The notes: generated by a model not told the origin, from the sequence alone. Positions 24,413 to 34,275 are shown, counted from the first letter of the stretch. The stretch: 41,896 nt of DNA from Stieleria sedimenti (GCF_025060895.1 NZ_JANZKV010000001.1:1-41896), one strand, 5' to 3'. A program made the numbers and translations.

Positions 24413-26046
24413 GCGATCTGTCGGCCCGCGACGAGCAGCGGTTGGCGGACCTGTTGGCCGAACTGACCGATGCGATCTGCCGTGACCAACCGATCGACTT
24501 TGATCGCGTCTGTCGCGAGAACCCTGACCTGGCCGACGAACTCCGGAAACTGTGGGGCGCCGTGTTGGTGACCGACACCGCGGGGATCGCAGCCGACCAA
24601 CGGCCGCCGACACCTGCCGGGGACGACAACCGCTGGCGACGTCTCAAGCTGCCAACCACGATCGGCGATTACGAACTGATCGAAGAGGTCGGACGCGGCG
24701 GCATGGGCGTCGTCTTCCGCGCCCGTCAGATCAGCCTGGAGCGTGAAGTCGCGGTCAAAATGATTTTGCGAGGCCGGTTGGCCAGCGACGTCGACCTGGA
24801 ACGCTTTTTGGCCGAAGCGGCGGCGACGGCTCGGCTGGTCCATCCGGGGATCGTCCCCGTCTACGAAGTCGGTGACATCGACGGCCGTCCGTTCTTCAGC
24901 ATGCAATACATCAAGGGCGAAACGCTCGCCGATCGGACCGCTCGGGGGCCACTTCCGCAGCGTGAAGCGGCCCGAATCATCGCCGAAGTCGCCCGTGCCG
25001 TGCAATTCGCCCACGACCAAGGATTCGTTCATCGCGACCTAAAACCCAGCAACATTCTGCTCACCAAGGAAGGCCAAACGTTGATCACCGACTTTGGGTT
25101 GGCCAAAGAATCTGGCACCAACGTCAATCTGACCCGCAGCGGCATGCTGGTCGGAACGCCGGCCTACATGTCACCCGAGCAAGCCGGCGGAAGACGCGAA
25201 TTGCTCGGGCCGGCCACCGACATCTACAGCATGGGGTCGATGCTCTATTTCACCTTGACCGGCCGACCACCGTTCGTCGCGGAAACGCCCGTCGAGATGG
25301 TGATGCTGGTGATCGAACAGGACCCCAGTCCCCCACGCGCACTCCGCCCGGGACTCGACCGCGATCTGGAGATGATCGTGATTCGCTGTCTCCAAAAACC
25401 GATCGATCTCCGCTATGCCACGGCCGGCGACCTGGCGAAGGATCTGGATGCCTTTCTGGCCGACGAAGTCGTTGCGGCCCGCAGCGGACGGTTTGCACAA
25501 GTGATCGCCAGAATTTTTCGCGAAACGCACCACGCCGCCGTGCTGGAAAACTGGGGCACGCTCTGGATGTGGCATTCCCTGGTGCTGTTGGTGGCCTGTT
25601 ATTTGACCTGGCAACTCGAGTTTCTCGGCTGCAGAAATCGCTTTATCTACATGGGCGTTTGGACCGTCGGACTGGGCACCTGGGCGACGGTGTTTTGGAA
25701 ACTGCGACAGCGGATGGGGCCGGTGACGTTTATCGAACGCCAGATCGCCCACGTCTGGGGCAGCAGCATGATCGCGATCGGCATGCTGTTTCCGATCGAG
25801 CGGCTGCTCGGCTTGGACGTGCTGGTGCTCTCGCCACTGCTGGGCGTGATCAGCGCGATCGTGTTTGTGGTCAAAGCGGGCATGCTGACCGGTGCGTTTT
25901 ACTTCCAAGCCATCGCACTGTTCGCTGCATCATTGCTGATGGCCATCGCACCGCGCTGGGCGCATCTGATCTTCGGGATCGTCTCGGCGCTCTGCTTCTT
26001 CATCCCCGGTTATCAATACTGGAGACGGAAGCAGCGGAGGATCTAG
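24409..26046 (+). CDS. Membrane-anchored Ser/Thr protein kinase (PknB-like) paired with an ECF sigma factor
   Basis: The 545-residue protein starts at a GTG overlapping the sigma factor stop. Residues 1-80 are the N-terminal segment common to planctomycete kinases (CRENPDLADELRKLW). The kinase domain spans about 86-350: glycine loop GRGGMGVVF at 95-103, K117 in VAVKMI, catalytic HRDLKPSN with D210, DFG with D228, and GTPAYMSPEQ. All residues for activity are present. The C-terminal part, about 380-540, contains roughly five or six hydrophobic helices instead of the usual single helix with an external sensor, ending in WRRKQRRI. Sensing would thus be within the membrane. It probably phosphorylates the sigma factor or a partner. 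Confidence 0.94.
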   Translation: MSDLSARDEQRLADLLAELTDAICRDQPIDFDRVCRENPDLADELRKLWGAVLVTDTAGIAADQRPPTPAGDDNRWRRLKLPTTIGDYELIEEVGRGGMGVVFRARQISLEREVAVKMILRGRLASDVDLERFLAEAAATARLVHPGIVPVYEVGDIDGRPFFSMQYIKGETLADRTARGPLPQREAARIIAEVARAVQFAHDQGFVHRDLKPSNILLTKEGQTLITDFGLAKESGTNVNLTRSGMLVGTPAYMSPEQAGGRRELLGPATDIYSMGSMLYFTLTGRPPFVAETPVEMVMLVIEQDPSPPRALRPGLDRDLEMIVIRCLQKPIDLRYATAGDLAKDLDAFLADEVVAARSGRFAQVIARIFRETHHAAVLENWGTLWMWHSLVLLVACYLTWQLEFLGCRNRFIYMGVWTVGLGTWATVFWKLRQRMGPVTFIERQIAHVWGSSMIAIGMLFPIERLLGLDVLVLSPLLGVISAIVFVVKAGMLTGAFYFQAIALFAASLLMAIAPRWAHLIFGIVSALCFFIPGYQYWRRKQRRI

Positions 26047-26114
26047 GTTTGAGATTTGAGATTTGAGATTTTCCTGCCCCCCATTTTTCTGCCACTTCCC
26101 GCTCCGCTTTCTCC
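26047..26114. repeat. Short direct repeats between the kinase and oppF
   Basis: The gap between the convergent genes begins with three copies of TTTGAGA (26049-26069). Bases 26082-26094 (CATTTTTCTGCCA) recur in reverse orientation at 34247-34259. Both look like genomic repeat fragments. No clear terminator hairpin is seen. Confidence 0.5.
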
Positions 26115-27158
26115 CTACCCCCGCTCCCAACAGGCCACCGTATGGACTTCGGTCGCCTGTTCAATCTGCCGGTGCACCGGGCGGTCGAATCGGCATTTGT
26201 CGACGACCAGGGGGCAGCGATCGGCGAAGGAACACCCCACGTGTTCTCGATCCGGCGTCGGGACTTCACCTTGCAAGCGAATCCGCTGACGCGACGCTGC
26301 CTTGGACGGATCGGGAACCGGCACCGCCGACAACAACGCTTCGGTGTACGGGTGCGTCGGATGTGAGTACACCGATTCGGCCTCGCCCAATTCGACCAGC
26401 CGCCCCAAGTACATCACACCGACTCGCGTGGCGATATGCCGAACCACGCTCAGGTCGTGCGCGATGAACAAGTACGACAGTCCCAGTCGCTGCTGCAGAT
26501 CCATCAGCAGATTGATGATTTGGGCCTGGATCGACACATCCAGCGCACTGACCGGTTCGTCGCACAAAATCAATTTCGGCTGGACGGCCAAGGCTCTGGC
26601 GATGCCGATCCGTTGTCGCTGGCCGCCGCTAAATTCGTGCGGATAACGATTCAAAAACCTCGGGTTCAAACCCACCAAATCCATCAGCCGCAAGACTTCC
26701 AGCTTGCGGTCTTTGCCCGATGCCAATCCGTGCACGGCCAACGGTTCACCGATGATGCTGCCGACGGTCATGCGTGGGTTGAGTGAGGCGAACGGATCCT
26801 GAAAAATCATTTGCACGATGCGTCGAAACGGCATCATTTCACGATCACCCAGCCGCGTGATGTCGACCCCTTCCAGCCGCACCGAACCGCTGGTGGGATG
26901 CACCAGATTGATGATCGCCCGCGCGGTGGTTGACTTGCCGCATCCCGACTCGCCCACCAGTGCCAGCGTCTCTCCCTTGTTGATGTCAAACGACAGACCA
27001 TCGACGGCACGGATCACGCCTCGCTGAGGACTGAGGAACGAGCCGCGGCTGAAGGGAAAGTGAACGCGAAGGTCCTGGACGGACAGCAATGGTGCGGTCG
27101 GCGATGTCCCGGGCAATGCGGTCGCCGGTCGGGTCAGTGCGGAGCTTGTTTCAGACAT
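26115..27158 (-). CDS. oppF: Oligopeptide/dipeptide ABC transporter, ATP-binding subunit (OppF/DppF-like)
   Basis: The 347-residue ATPase is the second nucleotide-binding subunit of the peptide importer. Walker A is GESGCGKST, the signature is [15 protein letters not shown], Walker B is LILCDEP followed by [12 protein letters not shown], and the switch histidine is in IAHDLSVV. The C-terminal oligopeptide/dipeptide transporter domain has [12 protein letters not shown] and the cysteine-containing CSFADRCPL...C block, which in this group may bind an iron-sulfur cluster. The start at 27158 gives an 8-bp overlap with the upstream oppD; a longer frame from 27194 lies deeper in oppD. It is the last gene of the five-gene operon and converges on the kinase gene, with 68 bp between them. 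Confidence 0.95.
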   Translation of the reverse strand: MSETSSALTRPATALPGTSPTAPLLSVQDLRVHFPFSRGSFLSPQRGVIRAVDGLSFDINKGETLALVGESGCGKSTTARAIINLVHPTSGSVRLEGVDITRLGDREMMPFRRIVQMIFQDPFASLNPRMTVGSIIGEPLAVHGLASGKDRKLEVLRLMDLVGLNPRFLNRYPHEFSGGQRQRIGIARALAVQPKLILCDEPVSALDVSIQAQIINLLMDLQQRLGLSYLFIAHDLSVVRHIATRVGVMYLGRLVELGEAESVYSHPTHPYTEALLSAVPVPDPSKAASRQRIRLQGEVPTPDREHVGCSFADRCPLVVDKCRFDRPVHRQIEQATEVHTVACWERG

Positions 27159-28140
27159 CGGCCGTCTCCTGTGCAACCAGGCAGGCGACTTCACGTTGGC
27201 CGTTCAGATTGATCAATTCAGGATCCCGCGTTTGGCACGCATCGATGGCCAGGGGACAGCGTGGCCGAAACGAACAGCCGCCGGGCAGGTTGCCCAAATC
27301 GGGCGGTTGCCCCGGAATCGCTTCCAACGTGTCGGAGGATTGATCAAACCGTGGCAGCGAGCGAAGTAAGCCTTGCGTGTAAGGATGTTTCGGGTCGGCG
27401 AACAAGGTCGGGGCATCCGCCTTTTCGACGACGCGTCCGGCATACATCACCAGCACGCGTTGACAGATCTCCGCCACGACGCCCAGGTCATGGGTGATCA
27501 TGATGATGCTGGTACCGCGACGCTGTTGCAGGTCGCGGAGCAGATCCAAGATCTGTGCCTGGATCGTCACATCCAGCGCGGTCGTCGGTTCGTCGGCGAT
27601 CAACAAATCGGGTTCGCAGGACAAAGCCATCGCGATCATCACGCGTTGCCGCATCCCGCCGCTGAATTGGTGGGGATAATCGCGAAGTCGCTTCTCGGCG
27701 CCGCTGATCCCGACCAACTCCAACATCTCGGCCGCTTGACGATGGGCTTCTTTACGACCGAGGCCGAGGTGCAAACGCGTCATCTCGGTCAATTGTTGCC
27801 CGACGGTCATCAGGGGATTGAGCGCCGTCATGGGATCTTGAAAGATCATCGCGATGCGGCGACCGCGGATTGACTGCATTTGTCGATCGTTCAATTTCAG
27901 CAGGTCTTGCCCCTGATAGTGGACGTGGCCACCATCAATACGGCCCGGCGGCTTGGGTACCAACCCCATCAACGCCAGATTCGTCACGCTCTTCCCGCTA
28001 CCGCTTTCGCCGACCAGTCCGACGGTTTCACCGGGATAGACCTCGAACGACACCCCGCGCACGGCGCGGACCTGGGATTCATCCGTCTTGAAACTGACTT
28101 GCAAGTCTTCGACTTTCAGCAGCGGCTCTGATTCAACCAT
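27151..28140 (-). CDS. oppD: Oligopeptide/dipeptide ABC transporter, ATP-binding subunit (OppD/DppD-like)
   Basis: The 329-residue ATPase is the first of the pair. Walker A is GESGSGKSV, the signature is [15 protein letters not shown], Walker B is [20 protein letters not shown], and the switch histidine is in ITHDLGVV. The C-terminal domain includes [12 protein letters not shown] and [19 protein letters not shown], with cysteine spacing like OppF. The start lies 4 bp after the oppC stop at 28145, so the operon is tightly packed. Together with OppF it energises the OppBC channel. Confidence 0.95.
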   Translation of the reverse strand: MVESEPLLKVEDLQVSFKTDESQVRAVRGVSFEVYPGETVGLVGESGSGKSVTNLALMGLVPKPPGRIDGGHVHYQGQDLLKLNDRQMQSIRGRRIAMIFQDPMTALNPLMTVGQQLTEMTRLHLGLGRKEAHRQAAEMLELVGISGAEKRLRDYPHQFSGGMRQRVMIAMALSCEPDLLIADEPTTALDVTIQAQILDLLRDLQQRRGTSIIMITHDLGVVAEICQRVLVMYAGRVVEKADAPTLFADPKHPYTQGLLRSLPRFDQSSDTLEAIPGQPPDLGNLPGGCSFRPRCPLAIDACQTRDPELINLNGQREVACLVAQETADV

Positions 28141-28144
28141 GTTG

Positions 28145-29371
28145 TCAATCTCGGTTCTTCATCCTCGGGTCGAGCGCATCACGAATGCCGTCGCCGAGAA
28201 AGTTGAGTGCAAAGAGGGTTGCCGCCAAGGCACCGCCGGGGAAGACCACGACCCACCAAAACACCTTGATGATCGACAGTGCTTCCACGCCGTCGTTGAG
28301 CAACAGTCCCCAGGAGACGTCGGGCGGCGAAACGCCCAGCCCCAGAAAAGACAAAAACGCTTCGAACAGCATCACGCTGGGGATCGTCAGTGTCAGGTAA
28401 ACGATCACGACGCCCAGCACGTTCGGCACCAGGTGTCGAAACACGATCCTCCATGACGAAGCGCCGACGGTCCGCGCCGCTTCAATAAACTGCTCGTGAC
28501 GCAGTGACATGACTTGGCCGCGGACGACTCGCGACATGGTCAACCAGTAAATCGCACCGATCACGATGTAGAAAATCGTGATCTGATCGATACCGACCGA
28601 ATCCAGTTTCTTCTTGACCGAGTCTTCACCGAGAAACGTGACCAGGAAGATCACGACAAAGATGAACGGAATCGAGTACAGCATGTCGACCAACCGCATC
28701 ATCGCCGCGTCGATGTTTCCGCCGAAATAGCCCGCGATCGCGCCATAGCTGACCCCGATGATCAGACTGACCAGCGTCGCCACGATGCCCACGATCAACG
28801 AAACGCGCGCGCCCCAGAAAACCCGTGCCAGCAGGTCGCGACCGAGCTTGTCGGTGCCGAACAGGCTGGGGATCGCATAGTCGCCAAAAACGGCGACGCG
28901 GATTTCAGTCATCCACCAAGCCACCGGACCGAGTTCGTTCCACATCTGATTGAAGGGATGCTCCACGTCGATGCGATCGGCGATCGTCGCTTCGATCAGC
29001 GGGCGTTTTTTGGGCCCCGCCGCAGCAACTTCGGCACGCAGCTGTTCGAGCGATCGATTGAACTCCGCCAGTTCGCCGGTCAGTGTTCCACCGGCGAACT
29101 TCAATCCGGGACGACTGCCCATCACGACCGAATGGAAACCCGGCGGCAGAAATTTACGGTTGTCCAAATCCTTGTCGATCGGACTTTGCAGCGGTATCAG
29201 CGGCGTTAGAAGCGCCAGCACCGAGAGCGTCAGCAGGCACCACAGCGAAATCATCGCGGTCCGGTTGCGACGCAATCGTTTCCACGCGTCCTGCCAAAGC
29301 GACACGCCACGGATCTCGCGTGCTTCGGCGAGAATGCGTTCCAAGGTTTCGCGATCCGCTTCGGATTTCAC
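28145..29371 (-). CDS. oppC: Oligopeptide ABC transporter permease (OppC/DppC-like) with enlarged periplasmic loop
   Basis: The 408-residue inner-membrane permease has the N-terminal anchor segment ([17 protein letters not shown]) and a binding-protein-dependent transport domain with the EAA loop ([24 protein letters not shown]) and the late [15 protein letters not shown]. It is about 100 residues longer than standard OppC. The excess lies between the first helix and [15 protein letters not shown], roughly residues 75-165, and includes a charged helical stretch ([18 protein letters not shown]). A loop of this kind would face the periplasm and could contact the enlarged OppA. Its start overlaps oppB by four bases. 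Confidence 0.94.
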   Translation of the reverse strand: MKSEADRETLERILAEAREIRGVSLWQDAWKRLRRNRTAMISLWCLLTLSVLALLTPLIPLQSPIDKDLDNRKFLPPGFHSVVMGSRPGLKFAGGTLTGELAEFNRSLEQLRAEVAAAGPKKRPLIEATIADRIDVEHPFNQMWNELGPVAWWMTEIRVAVFGDYAIPSLFGTDKLGRDLLARVFWGARVSLIVGIVATLVSLIIGVSYGAIAGYFGGNIDAAMMRLVDMLYSIPFIFVVIFLVTFLGEDSVKKKLDSVGIDQITIFYIVIGAIYWLTMSRVVRGQVMSLRHEQFIEAARTVGASSWRIVFRHLVPNVLGVVIVYLTLTIPSVMLFEAFLSFLGLGVSPPDVSWGLLLNDGVEALSIIKVFWWVVVFPGGALAATLFALNFLGDGIRDALDPRMKNRD

Positions 29372-30297
29372 TGTAATTTGACCCTCGGATCGATGATGGC
29401 GTAGGCGAGGTCGACCAGGGTGTTCATCACAAACAGAATCACGGTGTAAGTCAGCACCATGCCCATCGCGAGCGTGTAATCACGCTGCGTGGCGGCGTTG
29501 ATAAAGTGGCTTCCCATCCCCGGCAAGGCAAAGATCTTTTCCAGCACCAGCGACCCCGTCAGCACCCGAGCGACGGCCGGGCCGAGATACGACACGACGG
29601 GCAACAAGGCGCCGGGCAAAACGTGGCGCAAGATCACCGTGCGGTGCGGCAAACCTTTGGCGATCGCCGTTCGCACATGATCCTTCGTCAGCATCTCCAG
29701 CATCCCCGTGCGACTGAGCCGGGCGATGTAGGCCGCCACCGGCAGGCCCAAACAGAACGCCGGCAAGGCGATCTGCTGCAACGTCCCCCAGCCTCCGGCG
29801 GGAAACAATTGGATCATGAACACGAACAACAGGATCGCCAGACTGGCCAACACAAAATTCGGAATCGCGATCCCCAAGACCGCGGCAAACATCAACGCCA
29901 CGTCCGCTTTGGTGCGGCGATAGACCGCCGAGATGACGCCGGCGGTGACGCCCAGAACGATCGCAAACACGAGTGCAAAAATCGCCAGAGTCGCCGACAC
30001 CGGAAACCCTTCGGCCAACACCTGATTGACGCTGTAATCTTCCAGCCCCATGCACCATCCCAAATCGAATCGTGTGACGATCCCGACCAGGTAATCCCAA
30101 TACTGCTGTAGCGGCGGTGCATCCAAGTTGTAGCGCGCTTTCAACTGGCGTTCGATTGCCGGTGGAATGCTCCGCTCGCCGCTGAACGGATTGCCCGGCA
30201 CGCTGCGCATCAAAATGAATGAAACCGTGTAGACCGCCCACAGCGTCAGTATCATCCATGCCGCTCTTTTGAGCAGATAGCCAATCAGATTTCGCAT
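29368..30297 (-). CDS. oppB: Oligopeptide ABC transporter permease (OppB/DppB-like)
   Basis: The 309-residue permease forms the channel with OppC. It starts with the family N-terminus (YLLKRAAWMILTLWAVYTVSFILMR) and the conserved PGNPF. Five more hydrophobic segments follow, the EAA-type loop is VRTAIAKGLPHRTVILRHVLPGALLP, and [14 protein letters not shown] closes it. Length is typical (about 305-320). The stop overlaps the oppC start by four bases, and it begins 9 bp after the oppA stop, so all five genes form one transcript. Confidence 0.96.
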   Translation of the reverse strand: MRNLIGYLLKRAAWMILTLWAVYTVSFILMRSVPGNPFSGERSIPPAIERQLKARYNLDAPPLQQYWDYLVGIVTRFDLGWCMGLEDYSVNQVLAEGFPVSATLAIFALVFAIVLGVTAGVISAVYRRTKADVALMFAAVLGIAIPNFVLASLAILLFVFMIQLFPAGGWGTLQQIALPAFCLGLPVAAYIARLSRTGMLEMLTKDHVRTAIAKGLPHRTVILRHVLPGALLPVVSYLGPAVARVLTGSLVLEKIFALPGMGSHFINAATQRDYTLAMGMVLTYTVILFVMNTLVDLAYAIIDPRVKLQ

Positions 30298-30306
30298 GCT
30301 GGGAAG

Positions 30307-32295
30307 TCAGTCCTTCGAGGGCGCCGTTGAAGGGTCGTCGGATCGGTAGCGCAGAATCGACAGCGGGTGCAAATCCTGGGCAGACGGCGCGAACCCTTCG
30401 ATGTTCGTTTTGGCCATCTCGGCAGACGTGTAAAAGAAGATCGGGATGATCGGCAACTCGGTCGCCAAAATCGCTTCGGCTTGTCGCAACAACTCCATCC
30501 GGCGTTTGGGATTCAACTCGCTGCTGGCGGCGCTGATCAAACGATCGTATTCCGGGTTGCTCCAATTCGTGTTGCTCTGCGGATTGCCGGTGACCCAGAG
30601 GTCCAAGAAGGTGTTGGGGTCGGGATAGTCACCGACCCAACCGTAGCGAGCGATTTCGTACTTTTCCTGTTGGATCGTCTCGATGAAACTGCCCCATTCC
30701 ATGTTCTTCAGTTCCAACTTGATGTTTAAGTTGTTCTGCAGTTGTTGTTGAATCACTTCGGCGATCGGCCGATGACGTTCGCTGGTGTTGTACATCAGCG
30801 ACATCTTGGGGAAACCACGCCCGCCGGGGAAACCGGCTTCGGCAAGCAACGCCTGGGCCTGCTCGACGTTTTCTTTGAGACCTTCGGGGCCCTGATAGCC
30901 GGCGATCCCCGGAGGCACGACGGTGTAAGCCGGCTGCTCCCCCGCCTTGGTCACCTGCTCGACAATTTGACGCCGATCGATCGCCATGCTGATCGCTTGC
31001 CGGACGCGGACGTCATCCAGCGGCGGGACGTCGTTGTTGAGTTTGTAGAAATAGATCGACAGCTTGGGAGCACTGTGGAAATCATCGCGGTCCCTCAGCT
31101 CTTCCAACACCGAGGCGGGCAGATCATAGACCCATTGCAGTTGCCCCGTCTCGTACATGTTCATCGCCGTGTTTTGACTCTCCAACGACACGAAGTCGAT
31201 CGTTTCAAAGGAAACGCTGTCGGCACGCCAATAGTACGGGTTTTTCTCCACCCGAACACGATCGCGCAGGCGGCGGAATTTCAATCGGAAAGGGCCGTTG
31301 GAAACGATGTTTTCCGCCTTGGTCCACAGCGGGCTGCCATGGGTTTCCACGCACTCCTGGTTGACGGGAAACAGCGGGTAGTACGCGGCCAGGTTCAGAA
31401 AGTACGGCACCGAATTGTTCAGATGAACGACGAACGTTCGATCGTCAATGGCTTGAGCGCCGCCAAAATGTTTGAAGTCGACCAGCACCCCGTGCATCCG
31501 CTCGACGGACGCGTCGGCGGCGGCCGCCTCGGCCGAAACGGCGAAACGCTGCAACGTCGTCTCGGCTTCACTTTCGGCAATTGCGCCCGGATCGGCCACG
31601 TCGATTTCATAGATCCATCGGTCTTCCCAATCGAGCTGAGCCTGCTCGCGTTCTTCTTCCGTCGCGTCGGCACTCAACTCCGGGGCGTCGGGTTTGACGA
31701 TCGCCCGCAGCGTTCCGTACTTCATCGTGCCGCGCGGAAAATGCTGGACGTTAGCTTCGCTCAGGGGCGTCTCACCGGGACGATCCCAAAGTTCGACTTC
31801 GACGCGATCGCCGATGTTGACGACCGAGCTGTTGTACTCCGTCGCCAAGCGGACTTCGCTGATCAGATACGCGTATTCGCAAGCCGTCGCAGGGTGCAAC
31901 ATCCGCTGCCACGACCAGGCGAAATCGTGGGCGGTCACCGGGCTTCCGTCGGTCCAACGGATGCCTTCGCGAAGCGTGAACGTGTAGGTCTTGCCGTCTT
32001 CGGAAACCTCATAACGCTCCGCCATCGCCGGCTGGGGAGCCAGCGGCTGCAATCCCGTTTCCGGATCGGGATCGCCCTCGGGCAGCATTCGCAACAAACC
32101 TTCAAACAGTTCGAAGATGATCCGGCTCTCCGGCTGGCCGGTCGCCCGGTGGGGGTCCAACGTACTCGGGTCGGTGCCGTTTTGAAGCGAAAAATCGGCC
32201 GGCGGAATGGGGTTCATTCGCGCAGCCCAGATCACTGCGACAACAGTGAACAGGCCCGCAAAGATCACGAATCCGCGGCGAACTTCCGGGGGCAC
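30307..32295 (-). CDS. oppA: Oligopeptide ABC transporter substrate-binding protein (OppA-like, SBP family 5)
   Basis: This is the peptide-binding component of the importer. Family 5 marks include GTDPSTLDPHRATG, YTFTLREGIRWTDGSPVTAHDFAWSWQRMLHP, DDVRVRQAISMAIDRRQIV and the late GWVGDYPDPNTFLDLW. The start is uncertain: the frame is open to a GTG at 32439, which lies in a dispersed repeat, while a GTG at 32295 gives MPPEVRRGFVIFAGLFTVVAVIWAARM, a plausible signal anchor, and was chosen. The resulting 662 residues exceed the usual 530-560. The extra part is an acidic insertion near 170-260 (SADATEEEREQAQLDWEDRW, then SAEAAAADASVERMHG). First gene of the opp operon. Confidence 0.88.
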   Translation of the reverse strand: MPPEVRRGFVIFAGLFTVVAVIWAARMNPIPPADFSLQNGTDPSTLDPHRATGQPESRIIFELFEGLLRMLPEGDPDPETGLQPLAPQPAMAERYEVSEDGKTYTFTLREGIRWTDGSPVTAHDFAWSWQRMLHPATACEYAYLISEVRLATEYNSSVVNIGDRVEVELWDRPGETPLSEANVQHFPRGTMKYGTLRAIVKPDAPELSADATEEEREQAQLDWEDRWIYEIDVADPGAIAESEAETTLQRFAVSAEAAAADASVERMHGVLVDFKHFGGAQAIDDRTFVVHLNNSVPYFLNLAAYYPLFPVNQECVETHGSPLWTKAENIVSNGPFRLKFRRLRDRVRVEKNPYYWRADSVSFETIDFVSLESQNTAMNMYETGQLQWVYDLPASVLEELRDRDDFHSAPKLSIYFYKLNNDVPPLDDVRVRQAISMAIDRRQIVEQVTKAGEQPAYTVVPPGIAGYQGPEGLKENVEQAQALLAEAGFPGGRGFPKMSLMYNTSERHRPIAEVIQQQLQNNLNIKLELKNMEWGSFIETIQQEKYEIARYGWVGDYPDPNTFLDLWVTGNPQSNTNWSNPEYDRLISAASSELNPKRRMELLRQAEAILATELPIIPIFFYTSAEMAKTNIEGFAPSAQDLHPLSILRYRSDDPSTAPSKD

Positions 32296-32591
32296 GAGCG
32301 TGTCTCTTGTGGATGAAGGACTGGCGAGTGAAGTGGACCTCGGCAGTTTAGCGGGTTTGGCAAGCTTGGTGCGAGGGCGAAACTGATGGCGGACAAGCTC
32401 GCCGGGCACGACGAGCCCTAGCGACGCAATGCGCACCACTGTGGGGTAAGCATCTTGTTTGCCATCTCCAGTGGTTTACCACCGGCACGCTAGACGCGTT
32501 GCAAATCGCAAGCTGGAAGCTTAGCCACGGGTACGCCGGGGGCGTACGGGGATCGCAAGCTGGAAGCTTACGCCACTTTGGATTGAAGCCA
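32296..32591. repeat. Intergenic region with dispersed repeat, copy 2
   Basis: Bases 32441-32464 match 13793-13816 except at two positions, and both changes keep RNA pairing in the hairpin as G-U wobbles. Two copies of GCAAGCTGGAAGCTTA follow (about 32508-32523 and 32554-32569), each an AAGCT-GGA-AGCTT hairpin. The region lies between SelO and oppA, both on the minus strand. It presumably holds the opp promoter, which I could not identify. Confidence 0.65.
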
Positions 32592-34196
32592 TCACGAGCT
32601 GCACGACAACATCGAGCATCCCGCCCGGTGACGCGCCCATTCGGGACGTTTTTCGGCATAGGCTTCTCGACCGAATTGTTCATCGTAGGGGTGGCGAAGC
32701 ACCTCCAGCAGATCTGCGATCCCGGAATGGTCTCCCTGCTCGCTGCGATCGATCGCCAATTGAGCCAAGTAGTTGCGGAGTACATACAGCGGGTTGACGC
32801 GATTCATTCGCTCGCGCCGCTTTTCATCCGAGACGCCGGCGCTGCTGAGTCGGGTTTGGTAACGGCTGAACCAATCCGCCGTCGCCGTGCGGACTTCGTC
32901 GTTGATTTCGTCGGGCTTGTAATACGCTTCGTGTAACAAGTCGCACACCGATTCGGCATCAACGTCGCTCGGCACGTCGGCGAGCCGTCGGTAGAACAAC
33001 GTCATGTCGGTCTCGGCCAGTTGCAGAACGTCAAACAGCTGCGAAAACAGACGCTGATCTTCTTCGCCATGAAACTTGTCCAGACCGAGCTTGGCGGACA
33101 TCATCGAATTCCATCCGTCGTCAAACGTTTCGACATACAGATGCAATCCTTTTTGCAGCACGTCGACGTCGTGATCGACCAGCGGCAACAACGATCCGGC
33201 AAACTGTGCCAAGTTCCATTGGGCGACCTGGGGTTGATGCCCATAGCGATAACGTCGCCCCTGGGCATCGGTGGTGTTCGGCGTCCATCCCGGGTCGTAA
33301 TCTTCCAGCCACCCGTAGGGGCCGTAGTCGATCGTCAGCCCCAGAATGGACAGGTTGTCGGTGTTCATCACGCCGTGGACGAAACCGACGCGCATCCAGT
33401 GCACCATCAACTCGGCCGTCCGCTGACAGACCTCGGCAAAGAACTCGGCATAAACCTCCGGTGACGGCTCGCCCAGATGGGGAAAGTCGTGCCGGATCGT
33501 AAAATCGGCCAGACGGCGCAGCGTGTCGACGTCATCGCGGCTGGCGAAGATCTGAAAATTCCCCAGTCGCACGAAGGATGGCGCGACGCGACAAACAATC
33601 GCCCCGGGTTCCTGCTTGGGATTGCCGTCGTAGAACATGTCGCGGGTCACCGCGTCGCCGGTCAGCACCAGACTGAGCGCCCGTGTCGTCGGCACGCCCA
33701 AATGGTGCATCGCTTCACTACACAGAAACTCCCGGACGCTGCTGCGCAACACCGCCAGTCCGTCGGCGAATCGGGAGTAGGGGGTCGGCCCGGCACCTTT
33801 CAGTTGCAACGTTTGATGACGCCCGTGGACGTCGACGACTTCGCCAAGATTGATCGCACGTCCGTCGCCGAGTTGACCGGCCCAATTTCCGAATTGGTGC
33901 CCGCCGTAACACATCGCAAACGGATCCATCGCCGGATGAAGGGCATTGCCACCCATGACATCGGCGAATTGCTGTGACTGCAAAAGCTCGGGTGTGATCC
34001 CCAACTGCTCGGCGATTTCACGTGAGTGCGCAATCAATCGCGGTGCCGCGACGGCTTTCGGAACGACACGGGAATAACACGCCCCGTGCACCTGACGGAT
34101 CTGATTGGACTCGTCCGGATCGGCAGGCAAGTGCCGCGTGAAGCGGTTGTCGAACGTTAACGTTTCCCAGGCATCGATCCATTCTTGTTGTGACAT
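32592..34196 (-). CDS. selO: SelO/YdiU-family protein adenylyltransferase
   Basis: The 534-residue protein belongs to the SelO pseudokinase family, which transfers AMP to Ser, Thr or Tyr of target proteins and is linked to redox stress. Seen here: FAMCYGGHQFGNWAGQLGDG, LQLKGAGPTPYSRFADG with the ATP-binding lysine, LRSSVREFLCSEAMHHLG, and FVHGVMNTDNLSILGLTIDYGPYG with the Asn/Asp metal ligands. Eukaryotic SelO has a C-terminal selenocysteine within CSUSS; this one ends SCSS with ordinary cysteine. The gene is preceded by a 79-bp gap from the AsmA-like gene. A periplasmic location is not indicated, as no signal peptide is seen. Confidence 0.95.
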   Translation of the reverse strand: MSQQEWIDAWETLTFDNRFTRHLPADPDESNQIRQVHGACYSRVVPKAVAAPRLIAHSREIAEQLGITPELLQSQQFADVMGGNALHPAMDPFAMCYGGHQFGNWAGQLGDGRAINLGEVVDVHGRHQTLQLKGAGPTPYSRFADGLAVLRSSVREFLCSEAMHHLGVPTTRALSLVLTGDAVTRDMFYDGNPKQEPGAIVCRVAPSFVRLGNFQIFASRDDVDTLRRLADFTIRHDFPHLGEPSPEVYAEFFAEVCQRTAELMVHWMRVGFVHGVMNTDNLSILGLTIDYGPYGWLEDYDPGWTPNTTDAQGRRYRYGHQPQVAQWNLAQFAGSLLPLVDHDVDVLQKGLHLYVETFDDGWNSMMSAKLGLDKFHGEEDQRLFSQLFDVLQLAETDMTLFYRRLADVPSDVDAESVCDLLHEAYYKPDEINDEVRTATADWFSRYQTRLSSAGVSDEKRRERMNRVNPLYVLRNYLAQLAIDRSEQGDHSGIADLLEVLRHPYDEQFGREAYAEKRPEWARHRAGCSMLSCSS

Positions 34197-34246
34197 GCCT
34201 GTAGTTTAGAGGCACGAACAGGTTTCGGGAGGTGTGGGGTGGGGGA

Positions 34247-34259
34247 TGGCAGAAAAATG
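34247..34259. repeat. Copy of the TGGCAGAAAAATG repeat fragment
   Basis: This 13-base sequence is the exact reverse complement of 26082-26094. Both lie in short gaps near gene 3' ends and have C- or G-rich flanks. Probably remnants of one dispersed repeat. Confidence 0.45.
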
Positions 34260-34275
34260 GAGCAGGACAGACAGG

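Noticed and set aside
30742-32316. 524-residue plus-strand frame opposite oppA
   Set aside because: It is the antisense shadow of oppA, which has clear family motifs; the frame is open because of GC-rich codon use.
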